Position numbers and translations under genes: made by a program
Part shown: positions 36,404 to 45,992 of the stretch, piece after piece
How the letters are laid out: each line of letters opens with the position of its first letter
Position numbering within the stretch: position 1 is the first letter of the stretch
Notes under the pieces: model-generated
Database searches by the model: none
Told to the model about the DNA's origin: nothing
Seen by the model: the letters and a program-made list of their open reading frames with translations, nothing else
Assembly (NCBI RefSeq): GCF_023169885.1
Contig: NZ_AP025516.1
Location: forward strand, 1,674,001 to 1,738,000
Source: Desulfofustis limnaeus
GTDB lineage: Bacteria; Desulfobacterota; Desulfobulbia; Desulfobulbales; Desulfocapsaceae
Direction: 5' to 3'
DNA: 64,000 bases

Positions 36404-38114
36404 GGTCGATGACGGTGAGTGCTTCAATGATGACGTGATTGTCTTTGAGTGTTTTTCGACTGCCGATGACCTGGTACATGGTCAGACCGTCCAGAATGGG
36501 ATTGATCAATCGATCGATGATGATGGTGGCCTGGTTGGCCATGGCCGGGTCTTTGAGCGCCAGCATGACGCCTGCCCACGATACCAGCTCTTTGAGCTGC
36601 CCCGTCAGCTCCGCGAGATTAATGTAGAGCAGGGAGTTGTTGGCATCGGTAAAACCGTGGGCAACCTGTCTGAATCGCCAACTCGTATCGAGGCGATCCG
36701 GTCCCTGACGAGCCGTGATGAACTCCTTGATCTGTCGAAAATTATTGGCCAGGAGCAGATACTCTTGATAAAGCGCCAGACTCGGTTCGAAGGCCCCCAT
36801 CGGAGCCACGTCGCCCCAGCTCAACACTTCCCATGAATCGACGCTTCGCCGACGAATGGGGACCTGGTAATGGTCGATCAGCCGTTGGATGAATGGGCCG
36901 ATCCGTTCTGGAGAAGAGCATTTCATCGCGGTGAGTACCAGTGGGATCGGCACCAACTCCCGGTCCGGACTTTTCTTGATCGCCACGGAGAGGTCGTTTT
37001 CCAGCCAGCCGATGGCCGTCTCCATGTCCACCCCGGTGGACCGTTTCAGCTCATGGAAGAGCGACTGCAGCCGGTGCAATTGCTCCTGGTTGAGTTGCCG
37101 CCGCAACAGTTCGAGAATGGTCGCGGCCGGGTAGTTGTTGCTCCAGTAGTACCAGATGGTGTCGGCGGGCAACCGTTGGGAGGAGCGGGTTTGCCCGGGG
37201 AGCATGGTGTAGAGTGATTGCAGCGGGGCGGGGACACGTTGCGGATCGAAGCACAGGACCGCCTTGACGGTGCCGGTCCTCGCGTCGTTCCAGCCGCCGG
37301 CCATGGCTCGCTGATAGAGGCCGGCGGTATCTTCGGCTGAGAAGATCCGACTAGGTGCTCCTCCTGATGAATCTGATCGTAACTGCGCAAGCAGCCGTGT
37401 CAGGCCTCCGATGGAGGCATAGGCAAAAGAAGACGCTCCGTTGAACGTCTTTCTTTCCGACAGGTAGTGTGGATCTGCTAACAGCGACTGGTTACGGTTG
37501 TCAAACCTGTCGAGGCAGCGCCGGAGCACGCGCTCATCGGCGGTGATGATCACCGACGATTGCACCTGGGCGGCAGCCAGGTTGAAGTCGTTGTTGAACC
37601 GGAACCGCTTGATCACGTAGGCCCCGTACAGGGAATCTTCGATGACGGCCGGAGAGGAAATCCGCCGCACCAACTCAAGGGCATGGGCGGCACGTTTGGG
37701 GCGGCAGATGACAATCGTGTGTTCGACCAGTTGGCGCAGCAGCGGTTCTTCCGGGCGGAGCTCAAATGGTGTCAGGGCAATGGTGAGGTCTCTTCCCAGT
37801 ACCGACCGGACCATTGGATCGTGGCGCGCCACCGCAGCCAGGTGGATGAGCTGCTCGAGCAGTTCGCTTTTCTCTTGGGCAACGTTCAGATCGTTGAGTA
37901 TTTCCGGGTAATCGAGGGTGGTCAGGGTTCGGCCGAGTCTGGTTGTGAAAAAATCATCGAGACGAGCGGTCAGATTCTTTTGGTTAAGCAGCAGCAGCGT
38001 CTGTCGGTCAAGAAACCGTTCGGCTGCCGTTCGGCCGCCGAGATGGGGGGAAAACAGGTAGATGACGGCAAGCAGGAGCATGAACAACGGCAGAATGAAC
38101 AGGGCTTGACGCAT
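36390..38114 (-). CDS. Large membrane-anchored protein, DUF3352-like, function unknown
   Basis: A 574-residue protein with an N-terminal signal anchor (residues 3-22, ALFILPLFMLLLAVIYLF) and a long domain outside the membrane. Segments such as RVLGRDLTIALTPF-like (key part SVLGRDLTIAL), SSVIITADERVLRRCLD, and TGVDMETAIGWLENDLSVAI resemble the DUF3352 family of periplasmic proteins, which have duplicated alpha/beta repeats. That assignment is from memory of the pattern and is tentative. It starts 37 bp after yifB and overlaps the next small gene. Confidence 0.65.
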   Translation of the reverse strand: MRQALFILPLFMLLLAVIYLFSPHLGGRTAAERFLDRQTLLLLNQKNLTARLDDFFTTRLGRTLTTLDYPEILNDLNVAQEKSELLEQLIHLAAVARHDPMVRSVLGRDLTIALTPFELRPEEPLLRQLVEHTIVICRPKRAAHALELVRRISSPAVIEDSLYGAYVIKRFRFNNDFNLAAAQVQSSVIITADERVLRRCLDRFDNRNQSLLADPHYLSERKTFNGASSFAYASIGGLTRLLAQLRSDSSGGAPSRIFSAEDTAGLYQRAMAGGWNDARTGTVKAVLCFDPQRVPAPLQSLYTMLPGQTRSSQRLPADTIWYYWSNNYPAATILELLRRQLNQEQLHRLQSLFHELKRSTGVDMETAIGWLENDLSVAIKKSPDRELVPIPLVLTAMKCSSPERIGPFIQRLIDHYQVPIRRRSVDSWEVLSWGDVAPMGAFEPSLALYQEYLLLANNFRQIKEFITARQGPDRLDTSWRFRQVAHGFTDANNSLLYINLAELTGQLKELVSWAGVMLALKDPAMANQATIIIDRLINPILDGLTMYQVIGSRKTLKDNHVIIEALTVIDHEHN

Positions 38115-38151
38115 TTCAGGCCAACCTCATGCGGGTGGTTCTTTCGCTGGT

Positions 38152-39663
38152 TCAGGACTCATGGAGGTGACGATAACCGATCGCTTCGGCCAGATGCGGA
38201 AAGCCGATGCGATCACTGACCTCCATGTCGGCGATGGTTCTGGCAATCTTCAGGATACGATGGCAGGAGCGGGCCGTCAATCGCAACCTGGTCATGCTTC
38301 GCTCCAGCAGGCGCGAGGATTCCTGGTCGATGGCGCAAAAACGTTCGATGGCCCTGGCGTCCATCTGGCCGTTGCAGTGAATCCCCTGTCCGGAAAATCG
38401 GCGTTGCTGGATTCGTCTGGTCTCATTGACCCGCTGGCGGACGGCCTGTGATGTCTCAGCCGAACCGCGGGCACGCAGTTGCCGATAATCAAGGGCAGCC
38501 ACCTCCAGTCGGATATCGATCCGATCCAGCAGGGGGCCGGAGAGGCGGCTCTGGTACCGTTGTATCTGCTGATCGGTGCAGCGACATTGATTCCGCTCGT
38601 CGCCCAGATAGCCGCAGGGACAGGGGTTCATGGCCGCCACCAGCATGAAGCGGGAGGGAAAGCTGATACTGCCATGGGCCCGGGCGATGGTGACCATCCC
38701 GTCTTCAAGCGGTTGTCGCAACACTTCCAGGACGTGGCGGCTGAATTCAGGAACTTCGTCAAGAAAGAGTACTCCGTTGTGGGCAAGCGAAACTTCCCCG
38801 GGGCGTGGGGTTGTCCCACCGCCGATGAGCCCGGCGTTGGAGATGGTGTGGTGCGGTGCCCGAAAAGGTCGTTGCGGGATGAGCGGGCAGCCGTTCTTGA
38901 GGCCGCAGACGCTGTAGATCCGGCTGGTTTCCAACCGCTCCGCCAACGTCCAATCGCCGAGGATGGAGGGCAGAGCCCGGGCCAGCATGGTCTTCCCCGA
39001 GCCGGGTGGCCCGTGCATGAGCACGTTATGCATGCCGGAGGCGGCGATTTCCAGGGCGCGCTTCACATGATCCTGGCCCCGGATGTCGGCGAAATCGACC
39101 GGATAATTATCGTCCGCCTGGTTGTCTGGCGGTGCGGTTATGGGGGGTGGCTCCTGCAGGCCGGTGAGGATTTCCACCAGCTCCGGCAACGTTTGTACGG
39201 CAATGATCGGCACCTCGTCGACCAGGGCCGCCTCGTCCGCGTTGGCCAGCGGAATGACCAGCTTCTGACCGGCGGCCTTGGCCGCCATGGCGATCGACAA
39301 GACACCCGGAACCGCACGAAGGGAACCGTCCAGGGACAATTCGCCGACAGCGCACAGCTGCTCGATGGCCTGTGGGGCGACGAGGTCGGCGGCCACCAGC
39401 AGCCCGATGGCGATGGGCAGATCAAAGGCTGAGCCTTCTTTTTTCAGATCGGCCGGGGCCAGATTGATGGTTATCTTCCGATTGGGAAACGGATAGCCGG
39501 AGTTGCGGATGGCCGACTTGACCCGATCCTTGCTTTCCCGCACCGATCCGTCCGGCAGGCCCACGGTGGTGAACGACGGCAGTCCGTTGGTCACATCGAT
39601 TTCCACCGTGACCGGCAGGGCATCGATACCGATCAGTGCAGCGCTCTGAATCATTGCCAACAT
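38152..39663 (-). CDS. YifB/ComM family Mg chelatase-like AAA ATPase
   Basis: A 503-residue AAA+ protein. Residues 1-170 are the ChlI/Lon-like N-terminal domain (GLPDGSVRESKDRVKSA and INLAPADLKKEGSAFDLP, key parts). The Walker A motif is GPPGSGKT (about 219), the Walker B is GVLFLDEVPEF, and a C-terminal helical lid follows. In transforming bacteria the orthologue ComM is a branch-migration helicase for incoming DNA. With ComEA- and RecJ-like genes in the same window this is suggestive, but YifB is widespread in bacteria not known to transform. Confidence 0.92.
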   Translation of the reverse strand: MLAMIQSAALIGIDALPVTVEIDVTNGLPSFTTVGLPDGSVRESKDRVKSAIRNSGYPFPNRKITINLAPADLKKEGSAFDLPIAIGLLVAADLVAPQAIEQLCAVGELSLDGSLRAVPGVLSIAMAAKAAGQKLVIPLANADEAALVDEVPIIAVQTLPELVEILTGLQEPPPITAPPDNQADDNYPVDFADIRGQDHVKRALEIAASGMHNVLMHGPPGSGKTMLARALPSILGDWTLAERLETSRIYSVCGLKNGCPLIPQRPFRAPHHTISNAGLIGGGTTPRPGEVSLAHNGVLFLDEVPEFSRHVLEVLRQPLEDGMVTIARAHGSISFPSRFMLVAAMNPCPCGYLGDERNQCRCTDQQIQRYQSRLSGPLLDRIDIRLEVAALDYRQLRARGSAETSQAVRQRVNETRRIQQRRFSGQGIHCNGQMDARAIERFCAIDQESSRLLERSMTRLRLTARSCHRILKIARTIADMEVSDRIGFPHLAEAIGYRHLHES

Positions 39664-39732
39664 AACCGCTCCAGGCGTGTTGGCCGTAACGAAATGGCCC
39701 GGGATTGAGAGGGTTGCTTCGACACCGTTGCC

Positions 39733-40539
39733 TCAGAGTGGTTGATACATGGCTGCGACTTCAGCCGACCAGGGACCGCCGCGGCACCGGTAGATGTACA
39801 GCGGCGGCAGCAGAGCCAGGTCCGGGGAACCGTTTTTGGTCGCCTCTACCAGTACCAGGCGAGCCTGTTCCTCGGGATCGGGATAGGAATAGACCGGCCG
39901 TATCCGTTTTGCTTCCAGTTTGACCTGCCGCAGAGCGGCAAGCAACTCCACCGTGTTCTCGGCGGGATAGATCAGAGCCACCCGCCCCCGATTCTTGACC
40001 GCGTGTGCCGCTGCGGCGAGAAACGGTCCGATTCCGTCCGGGCCCTGATGCCGGGCGATGCGGGCCTGGCGGTTAACGCTCGGGCGCCCTGAACCGGCCC
40101 GATAAAAAGGGGGGTTGAGCACCACCAGCGTATAGGCCTCCGCCGGCAGCAGCCGGGCGCTTTCTTCGACGGTACCGTGAATCAGCTGAAAACGATCGCC
40201 ACAGCCGTTGATCCGGCGGTTGACGTCGGCCAGTTCCAGGAGTTCGTGTTGCGCTTCCAGGCCGGTGACGGAGATGGCTTGGTGACCGTAACGGTAGAGC
40301 AGGATCAGGCCGATGATGCCGCAACCGGTGCCGATGTCCAGCACGGTCTCCGCGCTGTTGATTTGTGGAAAATGGGCCAGCAGCAGGGAGTCGATGGAAT
40401 AGCGGTACCCGTGCCGGTATTGGCGGCACTTCACGGCCCCGCCGAACATGGTGTCGGCGTCGATCGTTCGGCACAGCGGTGCGCCGATACGGTCAAGATC
40501 GGCAGGCTGTTCCTGGTTCATGTTCGTTATCAAAGACAT
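39733..40539 (-). CDS. trmN6: tRNA1(Val) A37 N6-methyltransferase-like protein
   Basis: A 268-residue class I SAM methyltransferase. The SAM-binding motif is VLDIGTGCGIIGL and the adenine-N6 catalytic motif is NPPFYRAGSGR. YSIDSLLLAHF at the N-terminus matches the TrmN6/YfiC family. The likely target is A37 of tRNA1-Val, though close homologues methylate other substrates. The start is uncertain: an ATG at 40521 would remove 6 residues; neither has a good ribosome-binding site. Its start overlaps the end of the DUF1015 gene by up to 47 bp. Confidence 0.85.
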   Translation of the reverse strand: MSLITNMNQEQPADLDRIGAPLCRTIDADTMFGGAVKCRQYRHGYRYSIDSLLLAHFPQINSAETVLDIGTGCGIIGLILLYRYGHQAISVTGLEAQHELLELADVNRRINGCGDRFQLIHGTVEESARLLPAEAYTLVVLNPPFYRAGSGRPSVNRQARIARHQGPDGIGPFLAAAAHAVKNRGRVALIYPAENTVELLAALRQVKLEAKRIRPVYSYPDPEEQARLVLVEATKNGSPDLALLPPLYIYRCRGGPWSAEVAAMYQPL

Positions 40540-41860
40540 TCAGCACCAGACCCGACATCAGTTTCGGGTAGAAATAGGTCGATTTGTGGGGCATATACAG
40601 GCCGGCGTCGGAGACGGCACAGACATGGTCAATGGTGGCCCCCTTCAGCAGAAACAGAAGCGGGGTGATCGGCTCCTCGGCAACGCTCATTTTCACGCTC
40701 TTGTCCAGCGCTTGCGCCACGTCGCTGTGATAACCGACCAGGTTTTCGTGCTCGAGACGCTGCGGGTCGAGGTCGAGCAGTTCGGTGATGATCAGATCGT
40801 TGAGTACCGCCACGTCCAACCGGCGCAGACCTTCGGGTCGACCGGAGCGGGCGGCGAGGAGCCGGTCCGTGCCGTGCAGGATATAGCCGCAGTCACTGTC
40901 TGCGAGATACAGACCCAAAACGGGTATCGCCCTGCCCTGCTGCGGCGCCGCCTCATCCATGGCCAACAGCAGCTCCTGCAGCAGGGATTCGCGGCTACCG
41001 AAACCAATGCGGGTCACGGTGAACCACGGTTCGAGACTGGCGACAAAGGCCTGTGCGTCGAAGTGGCCGGGGTAGCTGATGAGCCGATGGGTCGGCAGGA
41101 TGGTCAATCCGGCATCCTCTTTGGGGCACAGATACATCATCACGTAGCCCTCCGGCCCGTCCGTCCCCTTTGTTTCCTTGCGATAGGCCAGGGCGGTGGT
41201 GTAACGGTGGTGCCCGTCGGCTATATAGAGCGGATGGGCGGCGACCGCCTGCTGCACCTCGATGATCGCCGCCGGGTCGTCAAGTCGCCAGAGACGATGC
41301 CGATTGCCGTCACCGTCGGTGACTTCCACCGCCGGTGCGGCCGGTCGGTTTTGTTCAAGAAGAGAAATGACCTTGCCCTGGGGATCGGAAAAGACGCTGA
41401 AAACCTGACTGAATTGGGCTCGGCAGGCCCGGGTGAGGGCCAGTCGGTCCTGGATGACGGAGGTGAAGGTCTCCTCGTGAGGCCTGATTATTTTTTCTGA
41501 AAAATCAGCCAATTTTACCAGACAGATAAATCCCTTCCGAGTCCTTTTCCGGCCGGAAGGTAAGCGATATTCCACTTCGTAGGGATACAGAGCCGGTCGC
41601 TCGTCCCGGCACAGGATGCCGTCGTGCTGCCAGGCGGACAGGAGGTCTGCGGCCCGGCGGTGGCGCTGTGGGTCGTCCTGACCATGGAAACCGGGATCTT
41701 TCGGCAGATCCAGGTGCACGATGTTATAACGGTTGCGGGAGGAGAACATCGACTGCGCCGAGGCGTCGATGACGTCATAGGGCGGCGTGATAAGCTCTTC
41801 GAGATTTCCGGCCACCGCTTCATCGTAGCGAACGCCCCGGAAAGGTTTGATGACGGCCAT
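40493..41860 (-). CDS. DUF1015 family protein
   Basis: A 455-residue protein of the DUF1015 family, of unknown function. The family start FRGVRYD and TPPYDVID is clear, followed by YNIVHLDLPKDPG, ADGHHRYTTALAYR (about residue 210) and VLPTHRL-type segments. The conserved GHHR with nearby acidic residues suggests an active or metal site, but this is speculative. The open frame extends upstream to 41929 into a repeat; the ATG at 41860 is the start shared with the family. The repeat at 41883-42025 lies 22 bp before it. Confidence 0.85.
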   Translation of the reverse strand: MAVIKPFRGVRYDEAVAGNLEELITPPYDVIDASAQSMFSSRNRYNIVHLDLPKDPGFHGQDDPQRHRRAADLLSAWQHDGILCRDERPALYPYEVEYRLPSGRKRTRKGFICLVKLADFSEKIIRPHEETFTSVIQDRLALTRACRAQFSQVFSVFSDPQGKVISLLEQNRPAAPAVEVTDGDGNRHRLWRLDDPAAIIEVQQAVAAHPLYIADGHHRYTTALAYRKETKGTDGPEGYVMMYLCPKEDAGLTILPTHRLISYPGHFDAQAFVASLEPWFTVTRIGFGSRESLLQELLLAMDEAAPQQGRAIPVLGLYLADSDCGYILHGTDRLLAARSGRPEGLRRLDVAVLNDLIITELLDLDPQRLEHENLVGYHSDVAQALDKSVKMSVAEEPITPLLFLLKGATIDHVCAVSDAGLYMPHKSTYFYPKLMSGLVLNVFDNEHEPGTACRS

Positions 41861-41882
41861 ATGGTTACACGTCTTGCCTGAT

Positions 41883-42025
41883 GGGAACCTTGAAAAATTG
41901 CCATTTCGTCCAATCTCATCGTTGCGCAATCGAATTTTATCCTCGGAATATCATGTATATGCCTGCGGTAAAATTCTCTTGCGCGCCTCGATCTTGAACG
42001 AAATTTCGAATTTTTCAAGGCCCCC
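41883..42025 (-). repeat. 143-bp ERIC-like imperfect palindrome, copy 1
   Basis: This element is nearly its own reverse complement. The left end GGGAACCTTGAAAAATTG matches the reverse complement of the right end GGGGGCCTTGAAAAATTC, and inner blocks GCGCAA, GAATTTTA and ATATCATG recur in mirrored order, so the whole could fold as one long hairpin. It is on the opposite strand to copies at 52088 and 54658. The strand given is that matching those copies in reverse. It lies 22 bp upstream of the DUF1015 start. The remaining 135 bp before queD show no clear feature. Confidence 0.85.
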
Positions 42026-42161
42026 TGATGAGAAAATGGTTAGTATGGTAGACGAACAGCACCCACGTGGCGGCCCAGAAGCCGCTTCATGGTTCGGGCC
42101 TGGAGACAGAATGCTATCCGTTTCGACACTTTACAACATCTCTTGAAAACAGGAAAATACA

Positions 42162-42545
42162 ATGTACGATATTTTTGTCAAAACCCATTTTTCCAGCGGT
42201 CACCATCTGCGCGACTACCCGGGTGATTGCGAATTTCCCCACGGCCACAACTGGCATGTCACCGTGACGGTCCGGGCCACCGAACTCGATGAGATCGGTA
42301 TGGGCATCGATTTCAAGGTACTGAAAAAAAAGGTAAAGGAGATTATCGACCGGTTGGATCACAAGAATCTCAACGAACTTCCAGCCTTTACCCGCATCAA
42401 CCCCTCATCGGAACACATCGCCCGCTATATCTTCGATCAGCTGCAACCGGAACTTACCCACGACCGTTATCGACTCCACTCGGTTTCGGTCTTTGAGACC
42501 GACACCTCCGGTCTCACCTATTATGGTCAGGACCGGAATGCTTGA
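42162..42545 (+). CDS. queD: 6-carboxy-5,6,7,8-tetrahydropterin synthase
   Basis: Second step of queuosine/7-deazaguanine synthesis, converting dihydroneopterin triphosphate. The 127 residues have the zinc His ligands in FSSGHHL and HGHNWHV, Cys in GDCEFPHG as the catalytic type, and the C-terminal Glu in VSVFETDTSG. AGGA lies before the ATG. It overlaps queE by 8 bp. I found no preQ1 riboswitch signature in the 136 bp upstream. Confidence 0.95.
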   Translation: MYDIFVKTHFSSGHHLRDYPGDCEFPHGHNWHVTVTVRATELDEIGMGIDFKVLKKKVKEIIDRLDHKNLNELPAFTRINPSSEHIARYIFDQLQPELTHDRYRLHSVSVFETDTSGLTYYGQDRNA

Positions 42546-43200
42546 AGTCTCGGAAATTTTCTACTCCCTGCAGGGTGAATCGACCTGGGCCGGTTTCCCT
42601 TGCATTTTCGTGCGGCTCAGCGACTGCAACCTGCGCTGCAGCTATTGCGATGCCGGCTATACGTACACGGAGGCCGGCACGCTGCGATCGGTTGCGGAGA
42701 TTGTCACAACCATTGCCGCCTGGCACTGTCCACTCGTGGAAATCACCGGCGGCGAGCCGCTCATTCAAGACGATACCATTGAATTATGCCGCCGACTGAC
42801 GGCGGCCGGTCGGCAGGTGCTGCTGGAGACCAACGGTTCGATAGCGGTTGCTGCGGTCCCCGAAGAGGTGCATATCATCATGGATGTCAAATGTCCCGGC
42901 AGCGGCATGGTCGACTCGCTGCATTTGCCTAACTTCGAACTGCTGGCTCAGAGAAAAAGAAAAACCGGCAGGTGCGATGAAATAAAGTTCGTCTTATCCT
43001 CGCGGGAGGATTATCTTTGGGCCCGCGAACTGATCCGCCGTCACCGCTTGGAGGCCATCGCCCTTCTGCTCCTCTCTCCGGTACAGGAACGGTTCACTGC
43101 GGCAGAGGCGGCTGAGTTGCTTCTGGCCGACCGGCTGGAAGCACGGCTACAACTGCAGCTGCATAAAATCCTCTGGCCCGGGCATGAACGGGGGAAGTGA
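42538..43200 (+). CDS. queE: 7-carboxy-7-deazaguanine synthase
   Basis: Radical SAM ring-contraction enzyme, third step of the queuosine pathway after QueD. The 220 residues begin MLEVSEIFYSLQGESTWAG (18-residue motif typical of QueE), with the cluster motif CNLRCSYC and EITGGEPLIQ. The ATG at 42538 follows an AGGACCGGA site; in-frame starts exist 5 and 15 codons earlier in queD. The queD-queE overlap supports a two-gene operon. queC and queF are not in the window. Confidence 0.94.
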   Translation: MLEVSEIFYSLQGESTWAGFPCIFVRLSDCNLRCSYCDAGYTYTEAGTLRSVAEIVTTIAAWHCPLVEITGGEPLIQDDTIELCRRLTAAGRQVLLETNGSIAVAAVPEEVHIIMDVKCPGSGMVDSLHLPNFELLAQRKRKTGRCDEIKFVLSSREDYLWARELIRRHRLEAIALLLLSPVQERFTAAEAAELLLADRLEARLQLQLHKILWPGHERGK

Positions 43201-43237
43201 TAGTCACGGTGAATACAGATAGAAAGGAAATTCGCTT

Positions 43238-44515
43238 ATGGGTACGTCGGACGCCATAACCATCGGGGTGGTCGGTCTCGGATACGTGGGCTTGCCGCTT
43301 GCCGTTGCCTTCGGCAAGAAATTGAGGACGATCGGCTTTGATCTGAAGCGCCAACGGATCGAGGAGCTGCGCCAAGGAATTGATGTCACCCGTGAAGTTG
43401 ATGCGGGCGAGCTGGCCGAAGCAACCTTGCTCAGCTTTGCCGAAGACAGCGAGGCCCTGACCTCGTGCAATTATTTCGTGGTCACGGTCCCCACTCCCAT
43501 CGACAACGCCAAACGGCCCAACCTACAACCGCTGGTGGCGGCCTCGGAGACGGTTGGGCGCTATCTACAACCGGGCGCAATCGTGATCTATGAATCAACC
43601 GTGTACCCCGGGGCCACCGAGGAGGTGTGCGTGCCGATTCTGGAACGGGTCTCGGGGCTGCGCTTCAACGTTGATTTCTTCTGCGGCTACAGCCCGGAAC
43701 GGATCAATCCCGGTGATAAACAGCATCGGCTTACCACCATCGTGAAAATCACCAGCGGCTCGACCGAGGAGACGGCCGGTAAGGTCGACGCTCTGTATCG
43801 CTCCATCATCGAGGCGGGCACCTTTCGTGCCAGTTCCATCAAGGTGGCTGAGGCCGCCAAAGTCATCGAAAACACTCAGCGCGATGTCAATATCGCCTTG
43901 GTTAACGAATTGTCCATGATTTTCAATCGGTTGGGCATCAACACCAAAGAGGTGCTGGAGGCCGCCGGAACCAAATGGAACTTTCTCCCCTTTTTTCCCG
44001 GTCTGGTGGGCGGCCATTGTATAGGCGTCGACCCCTATTACCTCACTCACAAAGCGCAGCAGGTGGGGTATCACCCGGCCATGATCCTAGCCGGTCGGCG
44101 CCTGAACGACGACATGGGCAAATATGTGGCCAATCGCGTTATCAAGTTGATGATCCAGCGAGGCCTCGAAGTTTCCGGGGCGCGGATCCTGGTCTTAGGG
44201 CTGACCTTTAAGGAAAATTGTCCGGACCTGCGCAATACCCGGGTCATCGACATCATCGATGAGTTTCGCGATTATCACTTGCACGTCGATGTGGTGGACC
44301 CGTGGGTCGATGGGGTCGAGGCCATGGATGAATACGGTATTGCCATGGTGACGGAGCCGCAGCCGGCCGCCTATGATGCGGTGGTGCTGGCCGTTGGGCA
44401 TCGGGAGTTTGTCCGTTTACCGATCGAGACCATCCGCGGGTGGATGAAGGATCAGGCCATCCTCTTCGATGTCAAGCAGGTGTTGCCGGCCGGCTGTGCC
44501 GACGGTTCGCTTTAG
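43238..44515 (+). CDS. UDP-N-acetylhexosamine 6-dehydrogenase (WbpA/TviB-like)
   Basis: NAD-dependent dehydrogenase of 425 residues, oxidising a UDP-sugar at C6 to a uronic acid. The Rossmann motif is [12 protein letters not shown], the central helix contains [14 protein letters not shown], the catalytic Cys261 is in [12 protein letters not shown], and the C-terminal domain has [14 protein letters not shown]. The [10 protein letters not shown] form is typical of TviB/WbpA enzymes using UDP-GlcNAc or UDP-GalNAc rather than UDP-glucose. Product would feed surface polysaccharide. It has a GAAAGGAAA site and ends with a 4-bp overlap with convergent smr. Confidence 0.88.
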   Translation: MGTSDAITIGVVGLGYVGLPLAVAFGKKLRTIGFDLKRQRIEELRQGIDVTREVDAGELAEATLLSFAEDSEALTSCNYFVVTVPTPIDNAKRPNLQPLVAASETVGRYLQPGAIVIYESTVYPGATEEVCVPILERVSGLRFNVDFFCGYSPERINPGDKQHRLTTIVKITSGSTEETAGKVDALYRSIIEAGTFRASSIKVAEAAKVIENTQRDVNIALVNELSMIFNRLGINTKEVLEAAGTKWNFLPFFPGLVGGHCIGVDPYYLTHKAQQVGYHPAMILAGRRLNDDMGKYVANRVIKLMIQRGLEVSGARILVLGLTFKENCPDLRNTRVIDIIDEFRDYHLHVDVVDPWVDGVEAMDEYGIAMVTEPQPAAYDAVVLAVGHREFVRLPIETIRGWMKDQAILFDVKQVLPAGCADGSL

Positions 44516-44823
44516 CGGGGCGGCGGATTGTCTCGTCTTTTCAGGCGCACCAGTGTTGCGCCCCAACTGCCGGAGGTCTCGTCGCCCAGGCGGAAGGATT
44601 CGACCTGGGGGACGGAGTGCAGGAGGTGATGCACGCTTCGGCGCAGCGTCCCCGTTCCTTTACCGTGGATCAGGCGGACCTGCAGGATTCCCAGAGACTG
44701 GCATTGTTCGAGATAGTCGGGGATCAAGTACGGCAGATCTTTCGGCGAGAACTGGTGAAGATCGAGGGTGCCGTCGATCGGGATCGCTACCGGCTGTTCC
44801 TCTGAAAAATCACTGTCGTCCAT
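44512..44823 (-). CDS. Small Smr domain protein
   Basis: A 103-residue protein that is essentially one Smr domain, the putative nuclease domain found at the C-terminus of MutS2. [18 protein letters not shown] and [18 protein letters not shown] are the conserved motifs (LDxH and HGKG). It follows lpxB by 11 bp and is the last gene of that transcript. Stand-alone Smr proteins are seen in many proteobacteria and may act on DNA or RNA; the role here is unknown. Confidence 0.85.
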   Translation of the reverse strand: MDDSDFSEEQPVAIPIDGTLDLHQFSPKDLPYLIPDYLEQCQSLGILQVRLIHGKGTGTLRRSVHHLLHSVPQVESFRLGDETSGSWGATLVRLKRRDNPPPR

Positions 44824-44834
44824 CGTCGGAAAGG

Positions 44835-45992
44835 TTACCTGACGGGGTTTTCCAGGACGCGCAAGGCGAGATCGGCGGCCCGCTGGGAGGCACCGGCTGA
44901 CCCGAGTACCTGGCGCACCCGGGTGTAAGCGGCGCGGATCTGCTCGCTTCGCTGCCGGTCATAGACGAGTTGTTGCAGTGCTTCGGCAAGCTGCTCACTG
45001 TTTGCCTGTTCCTGCAGCAGTTCGGTAACGATTTCCTCTCCGGCGATGAGGTTGACCAGGCTGAAAAAAGGCACCTTGACCAGCATCTTCCCGACCGCAT
45101 AAGTCACCGGTGCCAACCGGTAGGCGGCCACCTGGGGGGTGTTGAGCAACAGCAGTTCCAGGGTCACCGTGCCGGAAGCGGCAAGCACCGCTTCGCAAGC
45201 GGCCATCAGAGCGTAGCGGTACGCCGAGATGATGCGGATGTCGAGGATATCCCGGTACCGGTCGATGCCGTTTTGCGCCAGCACTGTCTCGCTGATCGTT
45301 GAGGCTCGGGGAACCAGAAACAGCGGCCGCGTCTCGTTGCGTTGCTGGAAGCGATCCGCCGCCTCCAGAAAAACCGGCAGCAGATGCCTGATCTCCCGCT
45401 CACGGCTGCCCGGCAAGATACCGATCATCTGTCGCGACGGATCAAGCGAAAAGGATGCGCAAAACGCATCACGGGACATTTCCGGCCGTACCGAATCAAG
45501 CAGCGGATGGCCGACATAGTGGGCATTGACGCCGCGGGCACGGTAAAACTCCTGCTCGAACGGCAGGATGACCCCGATGGCGTCGACCAGTCGGCCGATG
45601 GTCTTGACCCGTCCGGACCGCCACGCCCAGACTTGGGGACTGATATAGTAGAAAACCGGTATCCCGAGCTTTTTTGCCTTTCTGGCGAGAAGCAGGTTGA
45701 AATCGGGAAAATCGATGAGGATCAGCAGCGCCGGCCGCCGTTTGCGCAACCTCTGCCGAAGCAGCCGCTGGGCCGAGAGGATGGGCCCGAGATGAGAAAA
45801 CACCTCGAGCAGGCCGACCACGGCGATCCGCGACGACGGAAAGAGCAGTTCGACGCCAGCTGCCGCCATCTCTGTCCCGCCCACCCCGACAAAATGCAGG
45901 TCGGAGCGGCGACCGGCCATGGCCTGCACCAAACGACTGCCGTGCAGATCACCGGAGGCCTCCCCGGCCACGATCATGATCTCGCGGGTCAT
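44835..45992 (-). CDS. lpxB: Lipid-A-disaccharide synthase
   Basis: Joins UDP-2,3-diacylglucosamine and lipid X to form the lipid A disaccharide, at the inner membrane surface. The 385 residues show VAGEASGDLHG, GVGGTEMAAAG, ILIDFPDFN, FYYISPQVWAWR and ILPGSREREI, all LpxB hallmarks. It overlaps the gnnA-like gene upstream by 4 bp (ATGA). The start ATG at 45992 is within that overlap. Confidence 0.97.
   Translation of the reverse strand: MTREIMIVAGEASGDLHGSRLVQAMAGRRSDLHFVGVGGTEMAAAGVELLFPSSRIAVVGLLEVFSHLGPILSAQRLLRQRLRKRRPALLILIDFPDFNLLLARKAKKLGIPVFYYISPQVWAWRSGRVKTIGRLVDAIGVILPFEQEFYRARGVNAHYVGHPLLDSVRPEMSRDAFCASFSLDPSRQMIGILPGSREREIRHLLPVFLEAADRFQQRNETRPLFLVPRASTISETVLAQNGIDRYRDILDIRIISAYRYALMAACEAVLAASGTVTLELLLLNTPQVAAYRLAPVTYAVGKMLVKVPFFSLVNLIAGEEIVTELLQEQANSEQLAEALQQLVYDRQRSEQIRAAYTRVRQVLGSAGASQRAADLALRVLENPVR

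Noticed and set aside
42026-42161. Possible preQ1 riboswitch before queD
   Set aside because: No preQ1-I or -II core pattern (short C-rich loop with A-rich tail) was found by eye.
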